A model generated the notes under the pieces. The model searched no databases and was not told the origin of the DNA. It saw only the letters and a list, made by a program, of their open reading frames with translations. The position numbers and the translations under genes were made by a program. Source: Planctomycetota bacterium (GTDB taxonomy: Bacteria; Planctomycetota; UBA1135; JACQFD01). Taken from it: DNA of 64,000 nucleotides. Location of the stretch: contig JAEUHX010000018.1 in the NCBI GenBank assembly GCA_016792805.1, positions 62,001 through 126,000 on the forward strand, written 5' to 3'. Of the stretch, positions 22,596-31,672 are shown piece by piece. Numbering within the stretch: position 1 is the first letter of the stretch; each line of letters begins with the position of its first letter.

Positions 22596-23783
22596 CTTCG
22601 TGACGACGCCGGCGCCGACCGTGCGGCCGCCTTCGCGGATGGCGAAGCGGAGCTGCTCCTCCATCGCGATCGGGGCGATCAGCTCGACTTCCATCTTCAC
22701 ATTATCGCCGGGCATGCACATCTCGGCGCCGCCCATCAGCTTGATCATTCCGGTGACGTCCGTCGTCCGGAAGTAGAACTGCGGGCGGTAATTGTTGAAG
22801 AATGGCGTGTGGCGGCCGCCCTCATCCTTGGAGAGAACGTACACTTCGCACTCGAACTTCGTATGCGGAGTGATCGAGCCGGGCTTGGCAATCACCATGC
22901 CTCGCTCGAGCTGCTCCTTTTCAACGCCGCGGAGAAGGACGCCGAGGTTGTCTCCAGCAATGCCCTCATCGAGCGTCTTCTGGAACATCTCCACGCCCGT
23001 GATCGTCGACTTGATCGACTCGCGGTTGAATCCAATGATCTCAACCGGATCGCCGACCCGGCAGCGGCCACGCTCCACGCGGCCCGTGCCGACCGTGCCG
23101 CGTCCCTTGATCGAGAAGACGTCCTCGACCGACATCAGGAACGGCTTGTCCTCCTCGCGCTTGGGCTCGGGAATGAACGTGTCGAGCGCCGTCACGAGTT
23201 CCGTGATGCACTTCGACGCCTCAGGATCCTTCGGCCCGTTGTAGGCGCGCAGCGCCTGGCCACGAATCACCGGCGTCTTGTCGCCCGGGTACTGATACTT
23301 ATTGAGAAGATCACGAATCTCGACCTCGACGAGGTCGAGAAGCTCGGGATCGTCGACGAGGTCGACCTTATTGAGGAATACCACAATCGCCGGCACGTTC
23401 ACCTGGCGCGCGAGCAGCAAGTGTTCGCGCGTCTGGGGCATCGGGCCGTCGGCAGCGCTCACCACCAGGATTGCGCCATCCATCTGGGCGGCGCCGGTGA
23501 TCATGTTCTTGATGTAGTCGGCGTGGCCCGGGCAATCGATGTGGGCGTAGTGGCGCTTCTCCGACTCGTACTCCACGTGCGACACCGCGATGGTCACGGT
23601 CTTGGTCGAGTCACGCTCGATGCCTCCCTTCGCGATGTCCTTGTAATCACGAACCTTTGCCTGCCCCTTCGCGGCCTGCACCGCAGTAAGCGCTGCCGTG
23701 AGCGTGGTCTTGCCGTGGTCAATGTGACCGATGGTGCCGACGTTCACGTGGGGCTTTGTCCGCTTAAAGGTATCTTTTGCCAT
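22584..23783 (-). CDS. tuf: Elongation factor Tu
   Basis: EF-Tu delivers aminoacyl-tRNA to the ribosome. The 399-residue protein has G1 [11 protein letters not shown]3 [13 protein letters not shown]4 NKVDL and the C-terminal [20 protein letters not shown] and [14 protein letters not shown]. Switch I reads [20 protein letters not shown], so the usual ARGITI is TKTVTI with the Mg-binding Thr kept (residue 64). I recall the same pattern from planctomycete EF-Tu. It follows the four-tRNA cluster. A tandem repeat lies across its stop codon. Confidence 0.98.
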   Translation of the reverse strand: MAKDTFKRTKPHVNVGTIGHIDHGKTTLTAALTAVQAAKGQAKVRDYKDIAKGGIERDSTKTVTIAVSHVEYESEKRHYAHIDCPGHADYIKNMITGAAQMDGAILVVSAADGPMPQTREHLLLARQVNVPAIVVFLNKVDLVDDPELLDLVEVEIRDLLNKYQYPGDKTPVIRGQALRAYNGPKDPEASKCITELVTALDTFIPEPKREEDKPFLMSVEDVFSIKGRGTVGTGRVERGRCRVGDPVEIIGFNRESIKSTITGVEMFQKTLDEGIAGDNLGVLLRGVEKEQLERGMVIAKPGSITPHTKFECEVYVLSKDEGGRHTPFFNNYRPQFYFRTTDVTGMIKLMGGAEMCMPGDNVKMEVELIAPIAMEEQLRFAIREGGRTVGAGVVTKILV

Positions 23784-24177
23784 CTTGCTCTGGGTCCTTT
23801 CGAACTGCCTCCGCCGCTGCTACCTCACGAATCCGCAAGATTCACAATAATCTTCGGAGTCCGGGATAGCCCGAGAGAGCCGCAGCAATCGAGGATCGAT
23901 CTGTGGTCGAGAGTGAGTTTGGAGAAGAAAAGAAGAGAAGGTCACACAACGAAGCCGCCGTCGAGGCTTCCGTTGAGCGAGGAGCTCGCCGGAAGACCGC
24001 CGGCCGACCCTCGGCCTCGTCATCGAGCACCGAAGGTCACAAAAACTGAAGGCGAAGAATCGAGCGATCGGGATCGAAAGGGATCCCGCCGATCCGTACA
24101 CGTTCCACTGGGTAGTCATCCCACTGGAGGCATCCCACTGGAGGCGTCCCATCGGACGCATCCCATCGGATCTCTGT
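23784..24177 (-). other. Leader between tRNA-Thr(GGT) and tuf
   Basis: This 394-bp gap has no gene. Next to the tRNA 3' end lie four 14-bp tandem repeats (24117-24172). Nearer tuf the minus strand has a pyrimidine-rich tract (CTTCTCTTCTTTTCTTC) and an AAAGGA ribosome-binding site ahead of the ATG. No convincing separate tuf promoter was found. Confidence 0.5.
24117..24172. repeat. Four 14-bp tandem repeats after tRNA-Thr(GGT)
   Basis: Units on the plus strand are CATCCCACTGGAGG (twice, identical), CGTCCCATCGGACG and CATCCCATCGGATC. They begin 6 bp from the CCA end of the tRNA gene. Related CCCACTGG or CCAACTGG words occur in the other tRNA spacers near 24556 and 24712. Confidence 0.85.
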
Positions 24178-24253
<76 letters not shown>

Positions 24254-24278
24254 GCGGATTCATAGATCCTCTGCGAGA

Positions 24279-24352
<74 letters not shown>

Positions 24353-24611
24353 GACCTTCACGCAGTACTCGAAGGAGGAGCTACCCGTGCAGGGTGTCTC
24401 GGAGTCGTTCGAGCTTCGGCGTGAGGCCGCCGAGGCCCGGACACCGCTCAAAAAGTAAAAGAACAATTTATAACAACACTGCCGGCAACTGACGCGAGCG
24501 GAACTCTCGCACGGGCCGAGGAGAACCGGACGATTCGGCGAACCAGTTGGGATTGCCAACTGGCCGATCGGTTCGTTCGGCTCCCATCGAGGCAGATCAC
24601 CGAGAGTCGGT
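24353..24611 (-). other. Spacer between tRNA-Tyr and tRNA-Gly
   Basis: The 259-bp spacer contains a perfect 8-bp hairpin (CCAGTTGG, loop GATTG, CCAACTGG at 24543-24563) and an AT-rich tract at 24449-24480 that includes TATAAA on the minus strand. No gene is visible. Confidence 0.5.
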
Positions 24612-24696
<85 letters not shown>

Positions 24697-24805
24697 TTCC
24701 GGGAGAGGCACCCACTGGGGAATCCCAACGGGACACCACTCCTGGACCTCGCTGCCGAGAGCGGACACAGCACGACGGAGCGAAATGTGCGTTCGACGCA
24801 AAGAA

Positions 24806-24834
24806 CCACGGGCGACGGTCTGCGTCGCCCGTGG
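24806..24834 (-). terminator. Rho-independent terminator-like hairpin after tRNA-Thr(TGT)
   Basis: CCACGGGCGAC and GTCGCCCGTGG form a perfect 11-bp stem with a 7-base loop. On the minus strand it is followed directly by TTCTTTG, a short U-rich run. It lies in the 278-bp spacer between tRNA-Thr(TGT) and tRNA-Tyr, so part of the transcripts may stop after the first tRNA. Confidence 0.6.
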
Positions 24835-24974
24835 TCGCGATGCGCCTGAACAGCTTCTCGCTGTCGTCGTACGGCGTTGAGGTCGCTGGTGGTCGGCTCA
24901 CTGGCAGTGCGGTCGCGCCGCCAACCGCAGGGTCAGCGCTGGCGTCGCGTAAGCACTTAGGACCAGCTCGCGAT

Positions 24975-25049
24975 TGGAGCCGGCGGCGGGAATCGAACCC
25001 GCAACCACCTGCTTACAAGGCAGGTGCTCTACCATTGAGCCACACCGGC
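24975..25049 (-). tRNA. tRNA-Thr (anticodon TGT)
   Basis: The minus strand folds with acceptor GCCGGTG and CGCCGGC (one G-U pair), D arm GCTCAATGGTAGAGC, anticodon arm CCTGC-CTTGTAA-GCAGG and T arm TGCGG-GTTCGAT-TCCCGC. CCA is encoded (24975-24977). It is first in the tRNA cluster. Confidence 0.97.
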
Positions 25050-25077
25050 GACGTCTCGCCCGGCACGAGGCGCGAAG

Positions 25078-25105
25078 AGGATAGGTAGGTGAGTGGGACC
25101 GTCAA
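25078..25105 (-). promoter_or_regulatory. sigma70-like promoter for the tRNA-tuf cluster
   Basis: On the minus strand TTGACG and TATCCT are 16 bases apart. The -10 box ends 28 bp before the tRNA-Thr(TGT) 5' end, and the -35 box overlaps the aroC stop codon. Box quality and position make this a likely stable-RNA promoter. Confidence 0.65.
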
Positions 25106-26256
25106 GGACTTTCTAAGCCGTCGCCCACGATCTCCTGCGCACGCTTCCTCCAGCGGAGGAAGCTCTGATGCACATCATCCAGGGTGTCCCCGCCATGCTT
25201 CTCGAGGAACGCGCGCGCGAGCTCGAATGCGACAACGGCTTCCCCCACGACGGACGCGGCGGGAACAGAGCAGATATCGGAGCGCTGATAGGTCGCCGGC
25301 ACTGCGCTGCCGCTTCGGAGGTCCACAGAAGGCAGCCCCTTCTTCAGCGTCGGAATCGGTTTCATGGCGGCGCGCACAACAATCGGCTGGCCATTGCTGA
25401 CACCCCCTTCGAGACCTCCCGCTCGATTCGTCGGACGATGAAGACCGCCCCACGGGGCGCCGGGCAGGACCTCAATGGCGTCGTGCACCTCGGAACCGAG
25501 CCGTTCCGCAGCGGCGAAGCCGAGTCCCACTTCGCATCCTTTGACTGCCGGAATCGACATCAGCGACGCCGCGAGCCGGCCGTCAAGGCGCTGGTCGAAT
25601 TGTGCAAAGGAGCCGAGCCCAGGCGGTACCCCAAGGCCGACGACCTCGAAAAGGCCGCCGAGCGTTTCGCCGGCCGCTGCGGCGCGCTCGATGGCCTGCG
25701 CCCAACGGGCGTCCGCCTGCGGATCGAGCGATGCGAAGGGTGAGCTGTCGCGAAGGGTGCACGATTCCAGGGTGACTTCGGCCGCCGCCGCGCGGTCGCC
25801 TCCGATGGCGAGAACGTGCCCGACCACCTGAATGTTGAACTCTCGAAGCAGCAATGCGGCGACGGCGCCGGCGGCCGTGCGCGCCGCTGTCTCCCGCGCA
25901 CTCGCGCGCTCGAGCACGGCGCGAAGGTCGCGGGACGTGTATTTGTAGGCTCCCGCCAGATCGGCGTGGCCCGGGCGCGGAGCGGGCGGATTGGGAAGCG
26001 TTTCCATCGACGCGTCGCGGTTGCGGATCGCGAGTGCAAGCGGCGAACCGAGCGTGCGGCCTCCTTTGACGCCGCTCAGCACCTCCACGCGATCCACCTC
26101 GATCTGTTGCCTTTTGCTGCGCCCTGGCCCGCGCTGCCGGCGGGCCAGCATGGCATCGATGGCGGCACAATCGAGCGCCAGCCCCGCGGGGAGCCCTTCC
26201 ACGAGAGCGATCAAGGTGGGTCCGTGGGATTCGCCCGCGGTTCGAACTGTGAGCAT
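25102..26256 (-). CDS. aroC: Chorismate synthase
   Basis: Converts 5-enolpyruvylshikimate 3-phosphate to chorismate, the last shikimate step. The ATG at 26254-26256 gives MLTVRTAGESHGPTLIALVE, the typical start with GESHGP; an upstream frame would add 37 unrelated residues. Other motifs are RRQRGPGRSKRQQIEVDRVE, GHADLAGAYKY, ERASARETAARTAAGAVA and GGLEGGVSNGQPIVVRAAMK, which bind FMN and substrate. At 384 residues it is of normal length. It starts 2 bp after the mutS2 stop, so the two are probably co-transcribed. Confidence 0.97.
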   Translation of the reverse strand: MLTVRTAGESHGPTLIALVEGLPAGLALDCAAIDAMLARRQRGPGRSKRQQIEVDRVEVLSGVKGGRTLGSPLALAIRNRDASMETLPNPPAPRPGHADLAGAYKYTSRDLRAVLERASARETAARTAAGAVAALLLREFNIQVVGHVLAIGGDRAAAAEVTLESCTLRDSSPFASLDPQADARWAQAIERAAAAGETLGGLFEVVGLGVPPGLGSFAQFDQRLDGRLAASLMSIPAVKGCEVGLGFAAAERLGSEVHDAIEVLPGAPWGGLHRPTNRAGGLEGGVSNGQPIVVRAAMKPIPTLKKGLPSVDLRSGSAVPATYQRSDICSVPAASVVGEAVVAFELARAFLEKHGGDTLDDVHQSFLRWRKRAQEIVGDGLESP

Positions 26257-26258
26257 AC

Positions 26259-28337
26259 TCACAAAACCTCGTACCAAGTGACCTCGTCGAATCGCACTTC
26301 CGTCGGCAGATCGCCCACGAGCACAGTCACGGTGCGCTTCTCGCGGTGCACTTTGCGCACGGGGCACCGTCGCTTGAGCCGCGGCACGAACACGATGTCA
26401 TCTTTCTTGAGAGCTGCAACAAATCGCTCGCGCCGCTGATCGATCGGATCCTCACGAATCGTGCGCTCCACCTCGTCGGCGAATTCGCGCAGCCTCTGGT
26501 CGAGCGGCTTCGGCGCCGCCGAGGCGAGCGCATCGAGCCGCGTGCGCATGAGCAGGCGCAACCTCCCCAGGGAGTCGTCGATTGTTTTTTGTGCCTCCGC
26601 GGAGAGCATGCGCTCGCGCTCCCCAAGGACGGCTTCGCGCTGGTCGAGGAGCCGTGACCGGTCGCCGGCGAGGACCTCGGACTCCTCAGCTCGCCTTCGG
26701 ATCGCATCGGCCTCGATGCGCGCGCTCTGGATCGCTGCAACTGCTTCCTCCGTCTTCTCGTCGCGCCGCTCAAGCCGGCGCTCCGCCTCCTGGAGAATCG
26801 CTTCGGGAAGCCCGCAACGACGCGCCACGGCAAGCGCTTGCGAGGTGCCAGGGATCCCAAGAATCAGGCGATACTTGGGCTGTAATGTTTCCGGGTCGAA
26901 CTCAACCGTTGCATTCTCGACTCGCGGCAGCCGGTAGGCCATTTCCTTGAGCTTTCCGAGATGAGTTGTCGCAATGGTTCGTACATTTCGCGCCCGCAGC
27001 GTTTCGAGCACAGCCTCCCCGATGGCGGCGCCCTCGGCCGGGTCGGTGCCGGCCCCCACCTCATCGAGCAGCACCAGCGAGTCGCGCGTCGCGTTTTGTA
27101 CGGCCCGCACAACGCGCACCATGTGCGAGGAAAATGTAGAAAGTGACTGAGAGATCGCCTGCTCGTCTCCCACGTCGACGAACACGCCGTCGAATCGCGG
27201 GATCTCGGCGGCGCGCGCGGGAATGGGGATTCCGGCGAGCGCCATCACCGCCAGCAGGCCGGCGGTCTTGAGGGCCACCGTCTTCCCTCCGGTGTTCGGA
27301 CCTGTAATGACTAACAAATCGTACTCGTGGCCGATTTCAACATCAAGCGGCACGACCGAGGAGGGCGCTCCGGCGCGCTTCTCCTGAACCGTCTCCACGA
27401 GCTTCGGATGGCGTCCGCCCACGATCCGAAGGCGCCGGCCGTCGACCAGCGTCGGCACCGTTGCCCCGAGCGATCGCGCATAGGCCCCCTTGGCGAACTC
27501 CAGATCGAGATCGCCGAGGCGCTCCATGGCGAGAGCGATCGCGTCGCGCCTCGCCAGCAGCGCGCGCGCGAGCGCCAGAAGTACGGCAGCCATCTCGCGC
27601 GCCACGATCACGGCCGTCTCCGCCAGCGCGTTCCCAAGCTCCACGACCTCCTGCGGCTCGATATACACCGTGGAGCCGGTCGTCGATCGGTCGAGCAGAA
27701 TCCCCGGGATCCGGTGTCGAAGCTCTGCCCGAATCGCCAGCACCGGGCGATGGCTTCGATAGCTCGGCTTCGGCGCATTCAGCGCACGGCGCACGTCGGG
27801 CTTCGCCATCACGGCGCCGAGCACGCGGTCCACTTCCAGCTCGAGCTGCCGGATTCGCGCCCGCGCGGCGGCGAGCCGCTCGCTCGCCTGGTCGAGTACT
27901 TCGCCCCGAGCGTCGATCGAGCGATCGATCTCCTCAGCGAGATCGGCAAGCGTCGGAATGGACGATGCCAGCGCCGCGAGCCTCGGCGCGCTCTCGCGCA
28001 TCTTTCCGAGATTCTCGCGGACATGTTCACTAATGCGGAGCGTCCGAGCGGCGCGCGCGAGAGCGTCGGGCTCGAGAGGCCGGCCTCCCGAACTCAGGCT
28101 CTCGAGCGCGGGCCTGAGATCTTCCACGCCGACGAGCGAGGGCGCCGAGTGCAGCTCGTGCAGCCGCATCGCTTCGGCCGCACGCCCGAGGAACTCGCGG
28201 CTCTCCTCGAGCGCCGCGCAGGGCGCCACCTGCGCGGCTCGAAGCCGCCCGGCGGAGGTCTGCGCCAGCTCGGCGATGCGCTGGCGAACGCCCGGGAATT
28301 CGAGCGCGTCGAGGGAGTAGCGATCCACAGCTGCCAT
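26259..28337 (-). CDS. mutS2: MutS2-type ATPase lacking the Smr domain
   Basis: MutS2 proteins bind branched DNA or collided ribosomes. The protein starts MAAVDRYSLDALEFPGVRQR and shows Walker A TGPNTGGKTVALKTAGLLA (near residue 345), Walker B SLVLLDEVGAGTDPAEG (near 420) and the His-loop TIATTHLGKLKEMA. A coiled-coil Arg/Glu-rich stretch follows, then a KOW-like end DDIVFVPRLKRRCPVRKV. It stops at 692 residues without the C-terminal Smr nuclease domain found in most MutS2. Divergent from the adjacent PLP enzyme gene by 36 bp. Confidence 0.9.
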   Translation of the reverse strand: MAAVDRYSLDALEFPGVRQRIAELAQTSAGRLRAAQVAPCAALEESREFLGRAAEAMRLHELHSAPSLVGVEDLRPALESLSSGGRPLEPDALARAARTLRISEHVRENLGKMRESAPRLAALASSIPTLADLAEEIDRSIDARGEVLDQASERLAAARARIRQLELEVDRVLGAVMAKPDVRRALNAPKPSYRSHRPVLAIRAELRHRIPGILLDRSTTGSTVYIEPQEVVELGNALAETAVIVAREMAAVLLALARALLARRDAIALAMERLGDLDLEFAKGAYARSLGATVPTLVDGRRLRIVGGRHPKLVETVQEKRAGAPSSVVPLDVEIGHEYDLLVITGPNTGGKTVALKTAGLLAVMALAGIPIPARAAEIPRFDGVFVDVGDEQAISQSLSTFSSHMVRVVRAVQNATRDSLVLLDEVGAGTDPAEGAAIGEAVLETLRARNVRTIATTHLGKLKEMAYRLPRVENATVEFDPETLQPKYRLILGIPGTSQALAVARRCGLPEAILQEAERRLERRDEKTEEAVAAIQSARIEADAIRRRAEESEVLAGDRSRLLDQREAVLGERERMLSAEAQKTIDDSLGRLRLLMRTRLDALASAAPKPLDQRLREFADEVERTIREDPIDQRRERFVAALKKDDIVFVPRLKRRCPVRKVHREKRTVTVLVGDLPTEVRFDEVTWYEVL

Positions 28338-28373
28338 GGTGCGAAGGGCGGGCGGCTCACCATACTCGGCCCC

Positions 28374-29540
28374 ATGACGAAGCACGCCTCGGAGCACGCC
28401 TTTGCCACCCGCTGCGTCCATGCGGGGCAAGCCCCCGATCCCGCGACGGGAGCCATCATGACGCCGGTTTACATGACCTCCACCTACGTGCAGGAGGCGC
28501 CCGCGCAGCACAAGGGCTTCGACTACTCGCGCACGACGAACCCGACGCGCACGGCTCTCGAAGGCAATCTCGCGGCGCTCGAGGGCGGGACCTACGGGCT
28601 CGCGTTCTCAAGCGGCATGGGCGCCATCAATACAGTTCTCAATTTATTACAGTCCGGCGACCACGTCGTCGCGGGGAATGATCTGTATGGCGGCACCTAT
28701 CGGATTCTGAAGACTCTGTACGAGAAGCTCGGCGTCACGAGCACGTTCGTCGACACGACGAACGTCGCCCACATCGAAGCGGCGATTCGCCCGACGACGA
28801 AGCTGCTGATGTTCGAGACGCCGACGAATCCGTTGCTTCGCCTCACGGATCTGGAGGCGGCTTCGGCCGTGGCCCGCAAGCGCGGAATTCTTACTGTTTG
28901 CGACAATACTTTTGCGACGCCCGCCCTGCAGAATCCGCTGGCGCTCGGGTGCGATCTCGTCGTCCACTCGACAACCAAGTATCTGGGCGGCCACAGCGAT
29001 GTCGTGGGCGGCGCGCTGATCGTGAACAATACTGAACTGTATCAAAAGCTCAAGCATTTCCAGAATGCCGTCGGCGCGACGCCCGGGCCGATGGACTGCT
29101 TCCTCGTGCTGCGCGGCACGAAGACGCTGCATCTGCGCATGGAGCGACATGTGACCAATGCGCAGCGCATCGCCGAATACTTGGCGGGCCACCGCAGCGT
29201 CGACCGCGTCTTCTATCCGGGACTGACCTCGCATCCGCAGCACGCGCTGGCCAAGCGACAGATGCGCGGAGCGGGCGGCATGGTGTCCTTCGAGCTCAAG
29301 GGCGGCGTTGAGGAAGGCAAGCGCTTCGCCTCGAAGACGCGATTATTTGCCTTGGCGGAGTCACTCGGCGGCGTCGAGTCGCTGATCGATCACCCCGTCT
29401 CGATGACCCACGGCTCGATCCCGAGGGAAGAGCGCATGAAGGCAGGCCTCAACGATGGCCTGCTGCGCCTCTCCGTGGGCGTCGAAGATGTGAACGATCT
29501 GATCGCCGACCTGGAGCAGGCCTTCGCGGCGATTCGGTAA
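28374..29540 (+). CDS. Cystathionine gamma-synthase/lyase family PLP enzyme
   Basis: A 388-residue member of the Cys/Met metabolism PLP family. It has the N-terminal FATRCVHAGQAPDPATGA, YSRTTNPTRTALEGNLAALE, the cofactor-stacking region SGMGAINTVLNLLQSGDHVV and the PLP-lysine motif VVHSTTKYLGGHSDVVGGAL near residue 203. The C-terminal SLGGVESLIDHPVSMTHGSI is typical. The sequence cannot decide between metB, metC and gamma-lyase (mccB) roles; no neighbouring methionine genes help. The ATG at 28374 is chosen because longer readings are antisense to mutS2. Confidence 0.92.
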   Translation: MTKHASEHAFATRCVHAGQAPDPATGAIMTPVYMTSTYVQEAPAQHKGFDYSRTTNPTRTALEGNLAALEGGTYGLAFSSGMGAINTVLNLLQSGDHVVAGNDLYGGTYRILKTLYEKLGVTSTFVDTTNVAHIEAAIRPTTKLLMFETPTNPLLRLTDLEAASAVARKRGILTVCDNTFATPALQNPLALGCDLVVHSTTKYLGGHSDVVGGALIVNNTELYQKLKHFQNAVGATPGPMDCFLVLRGTKTLHLRMERHVTNAQRIAEYLAGHRSVDRVFYPGLTSHPQHALAKRQMRGAGGMVSFELKGGVEEGKRFASKTRLFALAESLGGVESLIDHPVSMTHGSIPREERMKAGLNDGLLRLSVGVEDVNDLIADLEQAFAAIR

Positions 29541-29548
29541 CGCCGCGA

Positions 29549-29899
29549 TCAATCCTGATCGCCGAAGCGGTGCGGATCGAGCGGCGTGTTCGGCATCTCG
29601 CCGGACACGCGGCCACGCATGAGCCGGCCTACTTTGAACTTCACAACTTTCTTCGCCGGCACGTCCACCTTCTCGAGCGTCCGCGGATTCTGAGCGCGAC
29701 GCGCGGCGCGCGCCTTCACCTCGAAAACTCCAAATTCACGAAACTCGAGGCGGTTCTCATTCCCGAGCTCCTCAATAATCGAGTCGAGGAAGCGCTGGAC
29801 GATCTCCTTCACGACCACCTTCGTCTGGCCTGTCGCGTCCGCGATGCGGTGAACAAGTTCCTTCTTCGTAATCGTGCGAGAGCGGGGCTGTTCCGTCAT
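29549..29899 (-). CDS. HU/IHF-family DNA-binding protein
   Basis: A 116-residue nucleoid protein. The fold is shown by TKKELVHRIADATGQTKVVV, EELGNENRLEFREFGVFEVK and the beta-arm region RRAQNPRTLEKVDVPAKKVV followed by KFKVGRLMRGRV. The NPRT motif (usually RNPRTGE) carries the DNA-intercalating Pro. It has a short polar N-terminal extension and a C-terminal tail of about 15 residues. It is convergent with the PLP gene and last in the trpS operon direction, 175 bp after dtd. Whether it acts as HU or IHF subunit is unclear. Confidence 0.93.
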   Translation of the reverse strand: MTEQPRSRTITKKELVHRIADATGQTKVVVKEIVQRFLDSIIEELGNENRLEFREFGVFEVKARAARRAQNPRTLEKVDVPAKKVVKFKVGRLMRGRVSGEMPNTPLDPHRFGDQD

Positions 29900-30074
29900 C
29901 CGCGGGCCTCGGAAAGTCGTCGGGGAGAGAGTGCGCTGGGGGAGCGGGGAAAAGGCGACGTGCGGACGCCGCGAGCGACACGGGGCTTGCTGCGCGTAAG
30001 CGGTTGCCTCCGGAGCACAAGCCTAGAGATACCATTCCTTTACGGCGGCGGCGGTTGGAGGTCAACCCTCCGCC

Positions 30075-30551
30075 TCACGGGGAGCCTGGACTTCGACTTG
30101 GACCGGAGCTCCGAGGGCGCTCCAAAATGAAGGTCGCAGGCCCATTGTTGACGAGCTCCACCTCCATGGCGGCGCCAAACCGCCCGGTTTCAACGGAGAG
30201 ACCGAACGCCCGCAGCCGTTCCACGAGGCGCTCGACTCGAGCGCGCCCAAGTTCAGGGGGCGACGCCGCGTCAAAGCTGGGGCGGCGTCCTTTCTCGCCG
30301 TCGGCCGCAAGAGTGAACTGGCTCACCACGAGGAGGGCTGCGCCCGCGTCCCGCGCGGAAAGGTTCATTTTTCCCTGTTCATCCTCAAAAACTCGGTACT
30401 CCGCAATCTTCTGAGCGATCGCATCGACATCGGCTTCAGTTTCACTCCGCAGGGAGGCCGCAAGGACAAGGAGACCGTGGCCAATTCGGCCAACACATTC
30501 GCCGCCGACGCGCACTTCGGCGCGCGAGACCCGCTGGACAACGACGCGCAT
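30075..30551 (-). CDS. dtd: D-aminoacyl-tRNA deacylase
   Basis: Removes D-amino acids, and glycine from tRNA-Ala, from mischarged tRNA. The ATG at 30549-30551 gives MRVVVQRVSRAEVRVGGE, the canonical start. Catalytic-site motifs are SQFTLAADGEKGRRPSF and FGAAMEVELVNNGPATFILE (usually ...LVNDGPVT). At 158 residues it is slightly longer than typical (about 145). It starts 2 bp after the TPR lipoprotein stop, so it belongs to the same operon. Confidence 0.95.
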   Translation of the reverse strand: MRVVVQRVSRAEVRVGGECVGRIGHGLLVLAASLRSETEADVDAIAQKIAEYRVFEDEQGKMNLSARDAGAALLVVSQFTLAADGEKGRRPSFDAASPPELGRARVERLVERLRAFGLSVETGRFGAAMEVELVNNGPATFILERPRSSGPSRSPGSP

Positions 30552-30553
30552 GG

Positions 30554-31672
30554 CTATTTCCCGTCCGGAGCCGGTGCGGACGTGGTCGCCGGAAGCGAGG
30601 CTTCGCGAGAGGTGGCGCGGCGGAGCCGCTCCGACTCGAGGTCTTGGATCCACCATTGAACCCGCACACGGAGGTAGACCGGGGCGTCGGTCGCACGCTC
30701 CAGGAAACGGCGATAGCACTCGAGCGCGGCCTCGAGGTTGCGCTCATAGATTTCGTAGACAACGCCGAGGTTGAAGTCGATCGACGGGTCTCCCGGCGCT
30801 TCCTGGCGCAACCTCTCGTAGATCGCTTTGGCCTCGCGCCAGCCTCCGGGATTGGAGCCCTCCTCCAAGAGCGCGGCAGCGAGCCCCTTCGCGGCATCCA
30901 CGTGGTCTGGCCGCGCCTCCACGATCCGACGGAACTCCACAAGCGCCCCTCGAGCCTCGGCGCCGCCCAAGCTCAGCCGAAGTGATGCGAGAAAGACGCG
31001 GTCCTCGGTGTTGCGAGAGAGGCTGCCCATGGCTCGCTCGATTGCCGCGAGGGCGGCCGCCGGCTGATTCTTCGAGCGGAGCAAGATCGCGTTCGCCCTC
31101 AGCACAGGACCGAAGTCGGGCTGAAGCTCGAGGGCCCGATCGAATGCCGCAACCGCCTGGTCGATTCGCTCTCTTTTGTAATCCCACCAGCCGCGCGCAT
31201 ACCAACCCCACACAAATCGGTCATCCTTTTCCACGGCCGATTGAGCGAGCGCCGCGCCTCGGTCGGGGTTCGACTGGAGCCGCGAGAAGAGCGTGTCGTG
31301 CAGTGGGCAGGAATGCTGACGATACAGATTTTCATACTCCTCCAATAGCGCCGACTCCTGGCCCGCGGCGATCCTTACATCTTGGTAGAGACGGTGCACG
31401 CGCATATTCTCCGGGTAGCGGTCTCGGAGGCGGGCCGTGAGCTCGAGCGCCACCGGCAAGTCGGAGATGGAGTAGGCACGCTCGGCGCGGCGCAGCTCAT
31501 CGGGCGATTCGAAGCCGCCGTCGAATCCGTCGTGGCGAGCGATCTCCGCCAAGGAGAGCTGCGAGCTGCAGCCCGAGAGAGCCAAAAGTGGGTACAACAA
31601 AAGTGGGCGCACAAGCGCACAGAAAGTTCGCGCGCCGACACGGGGATGGAGAGACGCAAGCCCCCGAGTCAC
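30554..31672 (-). CDS. TPR-repeat lipoprotein
   Basis: A 372-residue protein with a lipoprotein signal: hydrophobic stretch LLLYPLLALSGC with the lipobox Cys near residue 35. The rest is helical and contains tetratricopeptide-like repeats, clearest in WWDYKRERIDQAVAAFDRAL followed by ELQPDFGPVLRANAILL, and in DFNLGVVYEIYERNLEAALE. TPR proteins are usually protein-binding scaffolds; no partner is evident. The start overlaps the preceding lipoprotein stop by ATGA, indicating translational coupling with it and with dtd. The specific function is unknown. Confidence 0.8.
   Translation of the reverse strand: MTRGLASLHPRVGARTFCALVRPLLLYPLLALSGCSSQLSLAEIARHDGFDGGFESPDELRRAERAYSISDLPVALELTARLRDRYPENMRVHRLYQDVRIAAGQESALLEEYENLYRQHSCPLHDTLFSRLQSNPDRGAALAQSAVEKDDRFVWGWYARGWWDYKRERIDQAVAAFDRALELQPDFGPVLRANAILLRSKNQPAAALAAIERAMGSLSRNTEDRVFLASLRLSLGGAEARGALVEFRRIVEARPDHVDAAKGLAAALLEEGSNPGGWREAKAIYERLRQEAPGDPSIDFNLGVVYEIYERNLEAALECYRRFLERATDAPVYLRVRVQWWIQDLESERLRRATSREASLPATTSAPAPDGK

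Noticed and set aside
27327..28373. N-terminal extension of the PLP enzyme gene
   Set aside because: It is antisense to mutS2, and the family start matches the ATG at 28374.
28338..28373. SAM or other methionine riboswitch ahead of the PLP gene
   Set aside because: Only 36 bp separate it from mutS2, too short for a riboswitch.
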